Source: Streptomyces sp. R44 (lineage in GTDB: Bacteria > Actinomycetota > Actinomycetes > Streptomycetales > Streptomycetaceae). From it: a stretch of DNA of 64,000 nucleotides. The position numbers and the translations under genes are program-made. Shown here one piece after another: positions 44,519 to 55,650 of the stretch. Each line of letters opens with the position of its first letter. Position 1 is the stretch's first letter. The stretch is taken from contig NZ_CP163444.1 in NCBI RefSeq assembly GCF_041053105.1, positions 4,836,001-4,900,000 on the forward strand, read 5' to 3'. Under the pieces are notes generated by a model. That model worked only from the letters and a program-made list of their open reading frames with translations. It was not told where the DNA came from and searched no databases.

Positions 44519-45103
44519 ATGAGGCTCTTCGCCGCCGTCGTGCCCCCGCCGGAGCGGCTCGACGAGCTCGGACACGTGGTCGGCCGGCTCCGTCGGCTGC
44601 CCGGGGCGGACCGGCTCCGCTGGACCGCGCGGCCCGGCTGGCACCTCACCCTCGCCTTCATGGGGGAGGTCGAGGAGGAGCTGCTGCCCGAGCTGCGGGT
44701 GCGTCTTGAGCGGGCCGCGCACCGGACGCCGCCGTTCTCGCTGCGGCTGCACGGCGGCGGGCATTTCGGGCGGCGGGCGCTGTGGACCGGGGTCGCCGGG
44801 GATCTGGACACGCTGCGGCTCCTCGCCGAGCGGTCCGACGCCGCCGCGCGCCGGGCCGGGGTGGCGATGGACGAGCACCGCCGCTACCAGGCGCACCTGA
44901 CCGTCGGCCGGGCGCGGGGGGACGGGGTGGCGCTCGGTTCGTTCGTGGACGAGCTCGGCGGGTTCGAGGGGGCGCGGTGGCCGGTGACCGAGCTGGCGCT
45001 CGTGCGGTCGAACCTGCCGGGGGGCGGGGTGCCGGGCGCGCAGCCCCGGTACGAGACGGTCGGCGCCTGGCCCCTTGAGGGGCGCGAGGGGCACTCGGGT
45101 TAA
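44519..45103 (+). CDS. thpR: RNA 2',3'-cyclic phosphodiesterase (ThpR)
   Basis: 194 residues of the 2H phosphoesterase superfamily. The two catalytic HxT motifs are present: HLTLAFMG near residue 42 and AHLTVGRAR near 125. These enzymes open 2',3'-cyclic phosphates, possibly during RNA repair. ATG 44519 has CAGACT six bases upstream and no ribosome site, so it is probably leaderless. The stop codon TAA is shared with the -10 TAACCT of the following 29-residue ORF. Confidence 0.92.
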   Translation: MRLFAAVVPPPERLDELGHVVGRLRRLPGADRLRWTARPGWHLTLAFMGEVEEELLPELRVRLERAAHRTPPFSLRLHGGGHFGRRALWTGVAGDLDTLRLLAERSDAAARRAGVAMDEHRRYQAHLTVGRARGDGVALGSFVDELGGFEGARWPVTELALVRSNLPGGGVPGAQPRYETVGAWPLEGREGHSG

Positions 45104-45112
45104 CCTCGTCGG

Positions 45113-45202
45113 GTGGACCCGAAGACCCGTAACCGGATCATGGCCGGCGTGCTCGTACTGATGTTCGCGATCATCGCGGTGGCCTCGCTGGCCGGCCAGT
45201 AG
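45113..45202 (+). CDS. 29-residue single-helix membrane peptide
   Basis: GTG 45113 opens a 29-codon frame: a basic start (MDPKTRNRI) and one hydrophobic helix (AGVLVLMFAIIAVASLAG). TAACCT lies six bases upstream of the GTG, a leaderless -10 that overlaps the thpR stop. Very small membrane peptides of this type recur in Streptomyces. A terminator hairpin follows at 45222. Function unknown. Confidence 0.65.
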   Translation: MDPKTRNRIMAGVLVLMFAIIAVASLAGQ

Positions 45203-45221
45203 CCCCCCGTACCCCCTCGTA

Positions 45222-45249
45222 CCCTTCCCTGCCCATGCCGTGGGAAGGG
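45222..45249 (+). terminator. Terminator hairpin after small membrane peptide
   Basis: CCCTTCCC (45222-45229) and GGGAAGGG (45242-45249) pair across a 12-nt loop, 20 bp after the stop of the 29-residue ORF and just before the aldo/keto reductase promoter. Confidence 0.55.
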
Positions 45250-45253
45250 CCTT

Positions 45254-45273
45254 GCTTCGAGTGCGCTCGAAGC
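45254..45273 (+). promoter_or_regulatory. MerR-type operator palindrome
   Basis: GCTTCGAGTGCGCTCGAAGC has perfect 8-bp arms and a 4-bp centre. It lies 16 bp upstream of the aldo/keto reductase ATG, in the place where MerR-family activators bind between -35 and -10 (AGTGCGCTCGAAG is typical of such sites in actinobacteria). No merR gene is in the window. Confidence 0.65.
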
Positions 45274-45289
45274 AGTTGGCTTGACGTCC

Positions 45290-46279
45290 ATGGAGTACAC
45301 GCAGCTCGGACGCACCGGACTCAAGGTCAGCCGACTCGTCCTCGGGACGATGAACTTCGGACCGCAGACGGACGAAGCCACCAGTCACGCCATCATGGAC
45401 ACCGCCCTCGACGCGGGGCTCAACTTCTTCGACACGGCCAATGTGTACGGGTGGGCGGAGAACAAGGGGCGTACGGAGTCGATCATCGGCTCCTGGTTCG
45501 CCCAGGGCGACGGACGCCGTGACCGCACGGTCCTCGCCACCAAGGTGTACGGGAACATGGGCCCCGACGGCGAGGCCTGGCCCAACCACGACAAGCTCTC
45601 GGCGCTCAACATCCGCCGCGCCGTGGAGGCCAGCCTGAAGCGGCTCGGCACCGACTACATCGACGTCTACCAGTTCCACCACATCGACCGGGCCACGCCC
45701 TTCGAGGAGATCTGGCAGGCCGTCGACGTCCTCATCCAGCAGGGCAAGGTGCTCTACGCGGGCTCCTCGAACTTCCCCGGCTACAAGATCGCCCAGGCCA
45801 ACGAGGCCGCCGCCCGGCGCGGCTCGGTCGGGCTCGTCAGCGAGCAGTGCCTCTACAACCTCTTCGAGCGGCGCGCCGAGATGGAGGTGATCCCGGCCGC
45901 GCAGGAGTACGGCCTCGGCGTCATCCCCTGGTCGCCGCTGCACGGCGGTCTGCTCGGCGGCGTCCTGAAGAAGGAGACCGAGGGCAAGCGGCGTACGGAG
46001 GGCCGCGCGGCGGCCACCCTGGCCGACCCGGCCGTCCGGGCCCAGCTCCAGGCCTACGAGGACCTGCTCGACAAGCACGGCCTCCAGCCGGGCGAGACGG
46101 CCCTCGCCTGGCTGCTGACCCGCCCCGGCGTCACGGGCCCGATCGTCGGCCCCCGCACCCCGGACCAGCTGGCGGGCGCGCTGCGTGCGCTGGAGCTGGA
46201 GCTGAGCGAGGAGGTGCTGGCCGGCCTCGACGAGATCTTCCCGGGTCCGGGCCCGTCTCCGGAGGCCTTCGCCTGGTGA
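45290..46279 (+). CDS. Aldo/keto reductase
   Basis: 329 residues, NADPH-dependent TIM-barrel oxidoreductase. The catalytic tetrad region is present: FFDTANVYGWAENKGRTE (Asp, Tyr), LATKVYG (Lys) and DVYQFHHID (His). IVGPRTPDQLAGAL near the C-terminus is the cofactor-binding segment. The substrate is an aldehyde or ketone not predictable here. ATG 45290 was chosen; a TTG nine bases earlier is possible. A MerR-like palindrome suggests induction by stress or redox compounds. Confidence 0.92.
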   Translation: MEYTQLGRTGLKVSRLVLGTMNFGPQTDEATSHAIMDTALDAGLNFFDTANVYGWAENKGRTESIIGSWFAQGDGRRDRTVLATKVYGNMGPDGEAWPNHDKLSALNIRRAVEASLKRLGTDYIDVYQFHHIDRATPFEEIWQAVDVLIQQGKVLYAGSSNFPGYKIAQANEAAARRGSVGLVSEQCLYNLFERRAEMEVIPAAQEYGLGVIPWSPLHGGLLGGVLKKETEGKRRTEGRAAATLADPAVRAQLQAYEDLLDKHGLQPGETALAWLLTRPGVTGPIVGPRTPDQLAGALRALELELSEEVLAGLDEIFPGPGPSPEAFAW

Positions 46280-46291
46280 CGTGACCTCTTC

Positions 46292-46834
46292 CTAAGGGGT
46301 TCCCAGCCAGCTGGTGGCGTCCAGGCGGAACGCCGTCTCCGCGGGGACGACGTTCCGCAGGGCCGCCTCCATGTCGCGGACGCGGTCCGTGCCGAGGGTG
46401 GCGGCCCATTCCGCCCGCAGGTCGTCGAAGATCGCGGCGGAGCGGGCGAGGGCGTCGTATCCGCGCGGGGTGAGCCGGACCAGTTTGCGGCGCGCGTCGG
46501 CGGGGTCGTCGGCGCGCTCGGCGTAGCCGACGGCGAGCAGGCGGTCGACGGTCTTGCCGGCGGCCTGCTTGGAGACGCCGAGGCGCCGGCCGATGTCGCT
46601 GGCGGTGGCGCCGTGGACGCCGATGGCCTGCATGGCGAAGCCGTGGGCCGGGCGCATGTCGGGGTGGCCCTCCTCGGCGAGGCGGGCGTGGAGCCGGTCG
46701 ATAAGGGTGCGGAAGCCGCCGAAGAGGAGCAGGGGCAGCTCGTATCCGGGGGTGTCCCGTACGGGTACCCCCTTGCCCTTATCGACAACCTGGTTTACGT
46801 TTTCTCCAGCGACATGGTCAACCATGTTGTCCAT
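46292..46834 (-). CDS. MarR-family regulator
   Basis: 180 residues. Winged-helix region: MQAIGVHGATASDIGRRLGVSKQAAGKTVDRLLAVGYAERADDPADARRKLVRLT (shown as family blocks around residues 65-115). ATG 46834 is assumed, with ATG 46825 as alternative; a perfect 16-bp palindrome overlaps the first codons, a typical autoregulation layout. The divergent gene encodes an AhpD/CMD-like protein 20 bp away, its likely target. Confidence 0.85.
   Translation of the reverse strand: MDNMVDHVAGENVNQVVDKGKGVPVRDTPGYELPLLLFGGFRTLIDRLHARLAEEGHPDMRPAHGFAMQAIGVHGATASDIGRRLGVSKQAAGKTVDRLLAVGYAERADDPADARRKLVRLTPRGYDALARSAAIFDDLRAEWAATLGTDRVRDMEAALRNVVPAETAFRLDATSWLGTP
46812..46827. promoter_or_regulatory. Perfect 16-bp palindrome, probable MarR operator
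   Basis: ACATGGTCAACCATGT has 7-bp perfect arms with a CA centre and overlaps the first codons of the MarR gene, just upstream of the divergent CMD gene. Binding here would block both genes. Confidence 0.65.
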
Positions 46835-46854
46835 TCTAGCCAGGGGGAACCGCC

Positions 46855-47274
46855 TTGTCCGCACCCGTCGACATGTCCGCCCGCACCGCCGCCGCCGTCG
46901 CCCTCCTCAAGGAGTCCCCGGAGACCCTCGACGGCTTCCTCAAGCTCAGCGCGGTCTTCGAGTCCACCACCCTCGACCCGCACTCCCGCGAGACGGTCAT
47001 CCTGACCGTCGCCGAACGCAACCAGTGTCACCTCTGCGTCGACATGCACGAAGCGAAGATGGCCGCCCTCGGCCCGGCCCCCGACGCCGAACGCCTCGCC
47101 GCCGTAAGGACGTTCACCCTCCGCGTCCTCGCCTCCTCCGGCGCCGTCGGCGACGAGGACCTCGCCGACTTCGAGAAGGCCGGCTACACCCGCCGCAACG
47201 CCCTGGAGGTCGTCCTCGGCATCGGTACGTACACGGTGTCGACCTTCGCGAACCGCCTCACGCGGGCCGCCTGA
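46855..47274 (+). CDS. Carboxymuconolactone decarboxylase/AhpD-family protein
   Basis: 139 residues. The redox-type CxxC plus His motif AERNQCHLCVDMHEAKM (Cys 61 and 64 approximately, with nearby Glu and His) places it in the AhpD-like group that reduces peroxides or other oxidants, rather than in the lactone decarboxylases. TTG 46855 with AGGGGGAA upstream; ATG 46873 is an alternative. Divergent MarR regulator suggests induction by oxidants. Confidence 0.85.
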   Translation: MSAPVDMSARTAAAVALLKESPETLDGFLKLSAVFESTTLDPHSRETVILTVAERNQCHLCVDMHEAKMAALGPAPDAERLAAVRTFTLRVLASSGAVGDEDLADFEKAGYTRRNALEVVLGIGTYTVSTFANRLTRAA

Positions 47275-47278
47275 CCCC

Positions 47279-47959
47279 TCAGCCGGCGTACCGGCCGCCC
47301 AGGCCCCACGCCTGGTGCATCGCGTCGGCGAACGCGGCGGCCAGCTTGCGCTCGCCGCTCGGGCCGGGGTGCGTCCCGTCGTACGTGTCCACCCGGAGGT
47401 CGTACGACTCCGGAACCGTCGCCAGGAGCAGCGGCGAGGCCGCCGTGTCCAGGTCGGCGACCGCCTTCGCGAGGAGCTCGTTGAAGCGGGCGCACTCCGC
47501 GGCGAAGTCGGCGTCGTACCCGGCGCGGACGTTCGGGATGACCGGCAGGAGGACCGCCCGGACGCGGGGGTTCGCGGCCCGGGCCGCCGCCACGAACGCC
47601 CGGACGTTCTCCTCCGTCTGGTCGCTGTTCGTGTAGAAACCCAGGTCGATCAGACCCAGCGAGATCAGCAGGACGTCCGCCCCCGTCGCCGCGACCGTCC
47701 CGCCGATCACCGGCGCCATGTGCAGCCAGCCCTCGCCCCACCCGGCCAGATGACGCCGGGCGGCGGCGGGGAACGCCGGATCGGGGTACGCCTCCGAGGC
47801 CGGGGCGTCGGCGGCGGGGTCGTACAGACCGGAGCGCGGGCCGACGATCTCGTACCCACCGGGGAGCGTCGCCTCCAGGTGCTCCCACATGCGGTAACGC
47901 CAGGTCCAGTCGCCGGCGCGTCCGATGGTCATGCTGTCGCCGACGAACAGAAAACGCAT
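47279..47959 (-). CDS. SGNH/GDSL hydrolase
   Basis: 226 residues. Catalytic blocks: FLFVGDSMTIG (Ser in GDS), LISLGLIDLGF (oxyanion region) and DGTHPGPSGERKLA (Asp and His). No signal peptide is present from ATG 47959, so it may be cytoplasmic. Substrates of this esterase/lipase family are diverse. The open frame extends to 48010, but the N-terminus before ATG 47959 is not family-like. Confidence 0.85.
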   Translation of the reverse strand: MRFLFVGDSMTIGRAGDWTWRYRMWEHLEATLPGGYEIVGPRSGLYDPAADAPASEAYPDPAFPAAARRHLAGWGEGWLHMAPVIGGTVAATGADVLLISLGLIDLGFYTNSDQTEENVRAFVAAARAANPRVRAVLLPVIPNVRAGYDADFAAECARFNELLAKAVADLDTAASPLLLATVPESYDLRVDTYDGTHPGPSGERKLAAAFADAMHQAWGLGGRYAG

Positions 47960-48013
47960 GGTCACATCATCGCGGACCGTGTCCCGGAGCTGCGACGTGA
48001 TCCGGGACACGGA

Positions 48014-48059
48014 CCCCTTCTACGGGCCCCTTCTACGGGCCCCTTCCACGGGCCCCTTC
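48014..48059. repeat. 13-bp tandem repeat (about 3.5 copies)
   Basis: CCCCTTCTACGGG is repeated at 48014-48026, 48027-48039 and 48040-48052 (last with one change), with a partial fourth copy running into the stop codon of the alpha/beta hydrolase (48058-48060, minus strand). Confidence 0.9.
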
Positions 48060-48906
48060 AGGCGGCCAGGAAGCCGTCGACCGCCGCCACGAGCCCCGCC
48101 GCGTCGTCGTGCCACGGGAAGTGCCCCGCCCCCGCCAGGACCGCGAGCTCCGCCTTCGGGAACAGCTCCGCGTACGCGGTGGCCGTCGGCACGGGGGTGT
48201 TGGCGTCGCCCTCCCCGGCCACGACGAGCACCGGACGGTCGAACTCCGCGAACACCGCGCGCGTGGCCGCCGGTTCGAAGGCACCCTCGCTCGCGTAGAC
48301 CCCCGCGGCCTCCCCGTTCCGCCGCCGGTGACCGTCGGCGTGCCGCTCCCGCGCCGCCTCGTCCCAGGTCCCGTGGAAGAACGGCGCCACCGCCTGGAAC
48401 GTCTCCGCCGAACCACGCCCCGCCGCGAGCTCCTCCAGCGCCGCGTACGCCGGGCCGAACCACGGCTCCTCCTCGCGCCACGCCTGCCGCGCCGCCGCGA
48501 GCCGCTCCTCCCCGGACGTCTCCAGACCGACCGCCGCCGTGCCCGGCGTCAGGAGGACCAGCCGCGCCACCCGCTCCGGATACCGGGTCACGTACAGCGC
48601 GGCCAGGTTCGCGCCCGCCGAGTGCCCGAGCAGGTCGACCGAGTCGAGCCCGAGGTGCACCCGCAGCGCCTCCACGTCCTCGACGAGCCGGTCGCAGCGG
48701 TACGAGTCCGGGTCCTCCGGTGCCTCCGACGCGCCCGTGCCCCGCAGGTCCAGACGGATCAGCGTCCGGTGGGCGGCGATCCCGCCCAGGTCCCCGAGGT
48801 AGACCGAGTCCTGCATGGGACCGCCGGGCAGACAGATGAGCGGGGCGCCGGAACCGGACGCGTGGTACGCGAGGAGGGTGCCGTCGGGAGCGGGGAAAGT
48901 AGGCAT
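48058..48906 (-). CDS. Alpha/beta hydrolase (proline iminopeptidase-like)
   Basis: 282 residues. LICLPGGPMQDSVYLGD carries the GGP oxyanion motif usual in proline iminopeptidase relatives, GHSAGANLAALY is the nucleophile elbow, and LAGAGHFPWHDD holds the catalytic His. ATG 48906 is used; ATG 48918 adds four residues. The substrate is unknown. It is divergent from the surface protein gene. Confidence 0.87.
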   Translation of the reverse strand: MPTFPAPDGTLLAYHASGSGAPLICLPGGPMQDSVYLGDLGGIAAHRTLIRLDLRGTGASEAPEDPDSYRCDRLVEDVEALRVHLGLDSVDLLGHSAGANLAALYVTRYPERVARLVLLTPGTAAVGLETSGEERLAAARQAWREEEPWFGPAYAALEELAAGRGSAETFQAVAPFFHGTWDEAARERHADGHRRRNGEAAGVYASEGAFEPAATRAVFAEFDRPVLVVAGEGDANTPVPTATAYAELFPKAELAVLAGAGHFPWHDDAAGLVAAVDGFLAA

Positions 48907-48976
48907 GGGCGCGACCATGACAGCGGCTTGGGAGCAGGTCAAGAAGGTTTCCGTGCCGTCGTGGCAGGCTTGATCC

Positions 48977-49972
48977 ATGCGATCTGCTCTCTGCGCCCTC
49001 GGCGCGGCCGCTGCCCTGGCGCTGCTCCCGGCCGGCCATGCCCGTGCCGAAGGGCAGGAACCCGACCGGGACTTCACGATCGAGGACTCCCGGATCACCG
49101 AGTCCAGCGGCCTCGCCGCGAGCCGGGCCCACCCCGGGATCTACTGGACGCACAACGACCAGGACGCGCCCCTGATCTACGGCATCGACTCCCGTACGGG
49201 AAAGACCGTCGCCACCCTGACCATGGCCGGCGTCGGCACCCCCCGCGACATGGAGGCGATCGCCGTCGGCCCGGACGGCGCCCTCTACGTCGGCGACATC
49301 GGCGACAACCTCGACGGCTCGTGGGACCACGTCTGGATCTACCGCTTCCCCGAGCCGAAGCAGCTGAAGGACCAGACCGTCCGCGCGCAGCAGTACGTCG
49401 TGAAGTACGCCGACGGGGCCCGCAACGCCGAAGCCCTGATGGTCCATCCGAAGACCGGCCGGGTGTACATCGCGAGCAAGAACGAGGACGGCGGCGGCCT
49501 GTACGCCGGCCCCGAACACCTCTCCGCCTCCGGCACCAACGTCTTCCGACGCGTCGGGGACGTCCCCTGGGTGACGGACGGCGCCTTCTCCCCGGACGGC
49601 GACCGGCTCGTCCTGCGCGGCTACTTCAGCGCCAAGGAGTACGCGTGGAAGGACGGCCGCCTCGCCGACGAGGGCACGGCGGTCGGGGCCCCCTTCCAGG
49701 GCCAGGCGGAATCGGTGACGTACACGACCGACGGCTCGGCCTTCATGTTCGGCTCGGAGGGCAGGAACAGCCGCGTGGTGCGGGTGGACCGCACCTCCGG
49801 AGGGCCTTCGGCGAAGCCCAAGCCGACGGAGGCATCGGGCGGCACACCGAAGTCCCCGGCAGCGGCCGACAAGAACGACCCGGGGAGCGGGAGCGCCACC
49901 ACCGGCTTCCTCGTCCTGGCGGGAGCCACCGTCCTCGTCGTCGGCGTCAAGCGGCTGCTCCGCAAGCAATAA
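48977..49972 (+). CDS. Exported beta-propeller-like protein with C-terminal membrane anchor
   Basis: 331 residues. A signal peptide (LCALGAAAALALLPAGHARA, cleavage near 24), then repeated blades such as GIYWTHNDQDAPLIYGIDSRTGK and EAIAVGPDGALYVGDIGDN and GAFSPDGDRLVLRGY that resemble a beta-propeller. A Pro/Ser/Thr linker and a hydrophobic tail TTGFLVLAGATVLVVGV followed by KRLLRKQ give a cell-surface anchored protein. Function unknown. Its last seven codons plus stop are tandemly duplicated directly after the gene. Confidence 0.8.
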   Translation: MRSALCALGAAAALALLPAGHARAEGQEPDRDFTIEDSRITESSGLAASRAHPGIYWTHNDQDAPLIYGIDSRTGKTVATLTMAGVGTPRDMEAIAVGPDGALYVGDIGDNLDGSWDHVWIYRFPEPKQLKDQTVRAQQYVVKYADGARNAEALMVHPKTGRVYIASKNEDGGGLYAGPEHLSASGTNVFRRVGDVPWVTDGAFSPDGDRLVLRGYFSAKEYAWKDGRLADEGTAVGAPFQGQAESVTYTTDGSAFMFGSEGRNSRVVRVDRTSGGPSAKPKPTEASGGTPKSPAAADKNDPGSGSATTGFLVLAGATVLVVGVKRLLRKQ

Positions 49973-49999
49973 GTCAAGCGGCTGCTCCGCAAGAAATAA
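49946..49999 (+). repeat. 27-bp tandem duplication of the gene 3' end
   Basis: Two 27-bp copies (49946-49972 and 49973-49999; one mismatch) each read VKRLLRK then Gln or Lys and TAA. The second copy is downstream of the first stop and would only be translated by read-through. Confidence 0.95.
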
Positions 50000-50012
50000 G
50001 GGGACAGCCGAA

Positions 50013-50046
50013 GGGCCCGGCGTCGGACATGTCCGACGCCGGGCCC
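50013..50046. terminator. Perfect 34-bp palindrome, bidirectional terminator
   Basis: 17-bp arms with no spacer (left arm GGGCCCGGCGTCGGACA) lie between the convergent surface-protein gene and serC. Such a stem is well able to stop transcription from both sides. Confidence 0.85.
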
Positions 50047-50064
50047 TCCGTACGACCGCAGAGG

Positions 50065-54127
<4,063 letters not shown>

Positions 54128-54214
54128 CGGTGACGGGCGGGCCGACCTGCTGGAACGCGTACGACCGGGTCTTCTGACCGGAGCGGGTCACCCGGCTTCG
54201 AGGGCTTCTGGTGC

Positions 54215-54339
54215 GGCCGCCCTCTTTCCGAGTGTGGCGGCCTCCACCACCGCGTCAAGGGCACGTCGGCTTCGCCGATGGGCTGCGCCCACCCTTGACC
54301 CGGCGGCGGAGGCCGCCTTTTCACACTCGGAGGGCGGCC
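54215..54339. repeat. 125-bp long imperfect inverted repeat
   Basis: GGCCGCCCTC at 54215 pairs with GAGGGCGGCC ending 54339. Inner blocks CCGAGTGTG/CACACTCGG, GGCCTCC/GGAGGCC and GTCAAGGG/CCCTTGAC also pair around a small TCGGCTTCGCCGA hairpin. No transposase is present. It resembles Streptomyces dispersed long palindromes; it could be MITE-like or an RNA structure. The rest of 54043-54659 is G-rich, low-complexity and has no convincing gene. Confidence 0.85.
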
Positions 54340-54554
54340 GGGGGCGGGGCCGCGCGGGGGCCCGGGCAGTGTCCGGGGGGGTGTGCGGCTGGTGGCCGGT
54401 GGGTGGGGGCTGGGTTCGTGGCCGGGCGGGTGGGGCCGTTTCCGATGTGCTCGGGGTGCGCGGGGTGCGCGGCCCGTTGGACGGGGTGGTTGGGGTCGGC
54501 TCGGCGGGCTGCGGTTGCTTTTTGGTGGGGATTCAGGCCCCGCTGGTCACTCGT

Positions 54555-54571
54555 GGGGGGGGGGGGGGGGG
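54555..54571. repeat. 17-nt homopolymer G tract
   Basis: Seventeen consecutive G residues in the noncoding spacer, 43 bp from the rhodanese terminator. It is the second long G run in the window after G41 at 17451. Confidence 0.9.
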
Positions 54572-54613
54572 AGTGGTTTCTGTGGGTAACTCGGGTCTGC
54601 GGGCGGGGCGGGG

Positions 54614-54649
54614 AGAGGGCGAGGGCTCCGGGTGGAGTCCTCGCCCTCT
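54614..54649 (-). terminator. Terminator hairpin of the rhodanese gene
   Basis: 16-bp arms AGAGGGCGAGGGCTCC (54614-54629) and GGAGTCCTCGCCCTCT (54634-54649) with one G-T type mismatch and a 4-nt loop, 10 bp past the rhodanese stop. Confidence 0.85.
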
Positions 54650-54659
54650 GTGGTGGGCG

Positions 54660-54986
54660 TCAGGCGGATTCGGTCGGGAGGCCGGCCTCGACCCAGTCCT
54701 GGATGCCCTCGCGGTACTTGCGGACGTCGGTGTAGCCGAGCTGGGTGAGCCGGTCGGCGACCTGGCCGCTGTTGGGGCACGCCGGGTTGGAGCAGTACGT
54801 GACGATCGCGGCGTCGCGGTCGGGGAGCAGCGTGGTCGCGCGGGTGTCGACGTCGGCCGGGGGCAGCGCCAGGGCGCCCGGGAGGTGCTGCTGGGCGTAG
54901 TACTCGCCGCCGAGCGTGTCGAGGACGGTCACGGCCTCGGCCTTGATCGCCGCTGCCAGTTCCTCGCGGGTGATGAGTGCGGTCAT
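54660..54986 (-). CDS. Rhodanese-like domain protein
   Basis: 108 residues, single rhodanese domain. LDTLGGEYYAQQHLPGALALPP is the family signature, and TYCSNPACPNSGQ is the active-site loop with the persulfide cysteine. Sulfur transfer or sulfide handling is likely. ATG 54986 has TTGGAGG upstream. It is divergent from a TetR regulator with paired GGACTnnAGTCC sites between and within, so it is the probable target. Confidence 0.92.
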   Translation of the reverse strand: MTALITREELAAAIKAEAVTVLDTLGGEYYAQQHLPGALALPPADVDTRATTLLPDRDAAIVTYCSNPACPNSGQVADRLTQLGYTDVRKYREGIQDWVEAGLPTESA

Positions 54987-55007
54987 GCCACTGCCTCCAA
55001 GGGAATC

Positions 55008-55053
55008 GGACTACAGTCCAGATATGACTCACGACAGTAGCGGACTGCAGTCC
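55008..55053. promoter_or_regulatory. Two GGACTnnAGTCC operators
   Basis: GGACTACAGTCC at 55008-55019 and GGACTGCAGTCC at 55042-55053 (centres 34 bp apart). The first overlaps the TACAGT -10 of the TetR gene, and the second falls near the 5' end of its frame. Both fit a TetR operator that also controls the rhodanese gene. Confidence 0.75.
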
Positions 55054-55650
55054 GGTTCGGCAATGTCCTTGGAGCTGCTGCGGACGCCCCCGCCCAAGGA
55101 GCGCGCCGACGCGGCCCGGAATCGGGTCGCGGTGCTGGAGGCGGCCGCCAGGCTGTTCGCCGAGCAGGGCGTCGAAGCGGTGTCCATGGATCAGATCGCC
55201 GCGGCCGCCGGCGTCGGCAAGGGCACGCTGTTCCGCCGGTTCGGCGACAAGTCGGGGCTGGCGGCCGCACTCCTCGATGCCCGTGAACGCGTCCTGCAGG
55301 AGGCCGTCCTGCACGGGCCGCCCCCGCTCGGCCCCGGCGCCCCGGCCGAGGAGCGCCTGTCCGCGTTCCTGGACGCCTACGTCGACTACCTCCTGGAGCA
55401 TCTGGCGCTGGTCCGCATGTCCGAGACCGCGACTCCCGGCGCCCGGTACAGGATCGGGGCCTACCGGTTCTGGCACCGCCACGTGGCGATCCTGCTCGCC
55501 GCCGCCCCCGACCCCGACCATGCCGCCCACGCCCTGCTCGCCGCCGTGGCGGCCGACCACGTCGCCGCACTCCTGCCCGAACTCGGCGAACAGCGGATGC
55601 GTGACGGGCTTCTGCGCCTGGCTCGGTCGCTGTCCCTCAGTTCCCGCTGA
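55024..55650 (+). CDS. TetR-family regulator
   Basis: 208 residues from ATG 55024 (TACAGT six bases upstream suggests a leaderless message); ATG 55063 would give 195 residues and place both operators upstream. HTH region: VAVLEAAARLFAEQGVEAVSMDQIAAAAGVGKGTLFRRFGDKSGL (blocks around residues 35-78). It likely represses itself and the divergent rhodanese gene. Its 3' end overlaps the convergent LysR gene by 14 bp. Confidence 0.88.
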   Translation: MTHDSSGLQSGSAMSLELLRTPPPKERADAARNRVAVLEAAARLFAEQGVEAVSMDQIAAAAGVGKGTLFRRFGDKSGLAAALLDARERVLQEAVLHGPPPLGPGAPAEERLSAFLDAYVDYLLEHLALVRMSETATPGARYRIGAYRFWHRHVAILLAAAPDPDHAAHALLAAVAADHVAALLPELGEQRMRDGLLRLARSLSLSSR

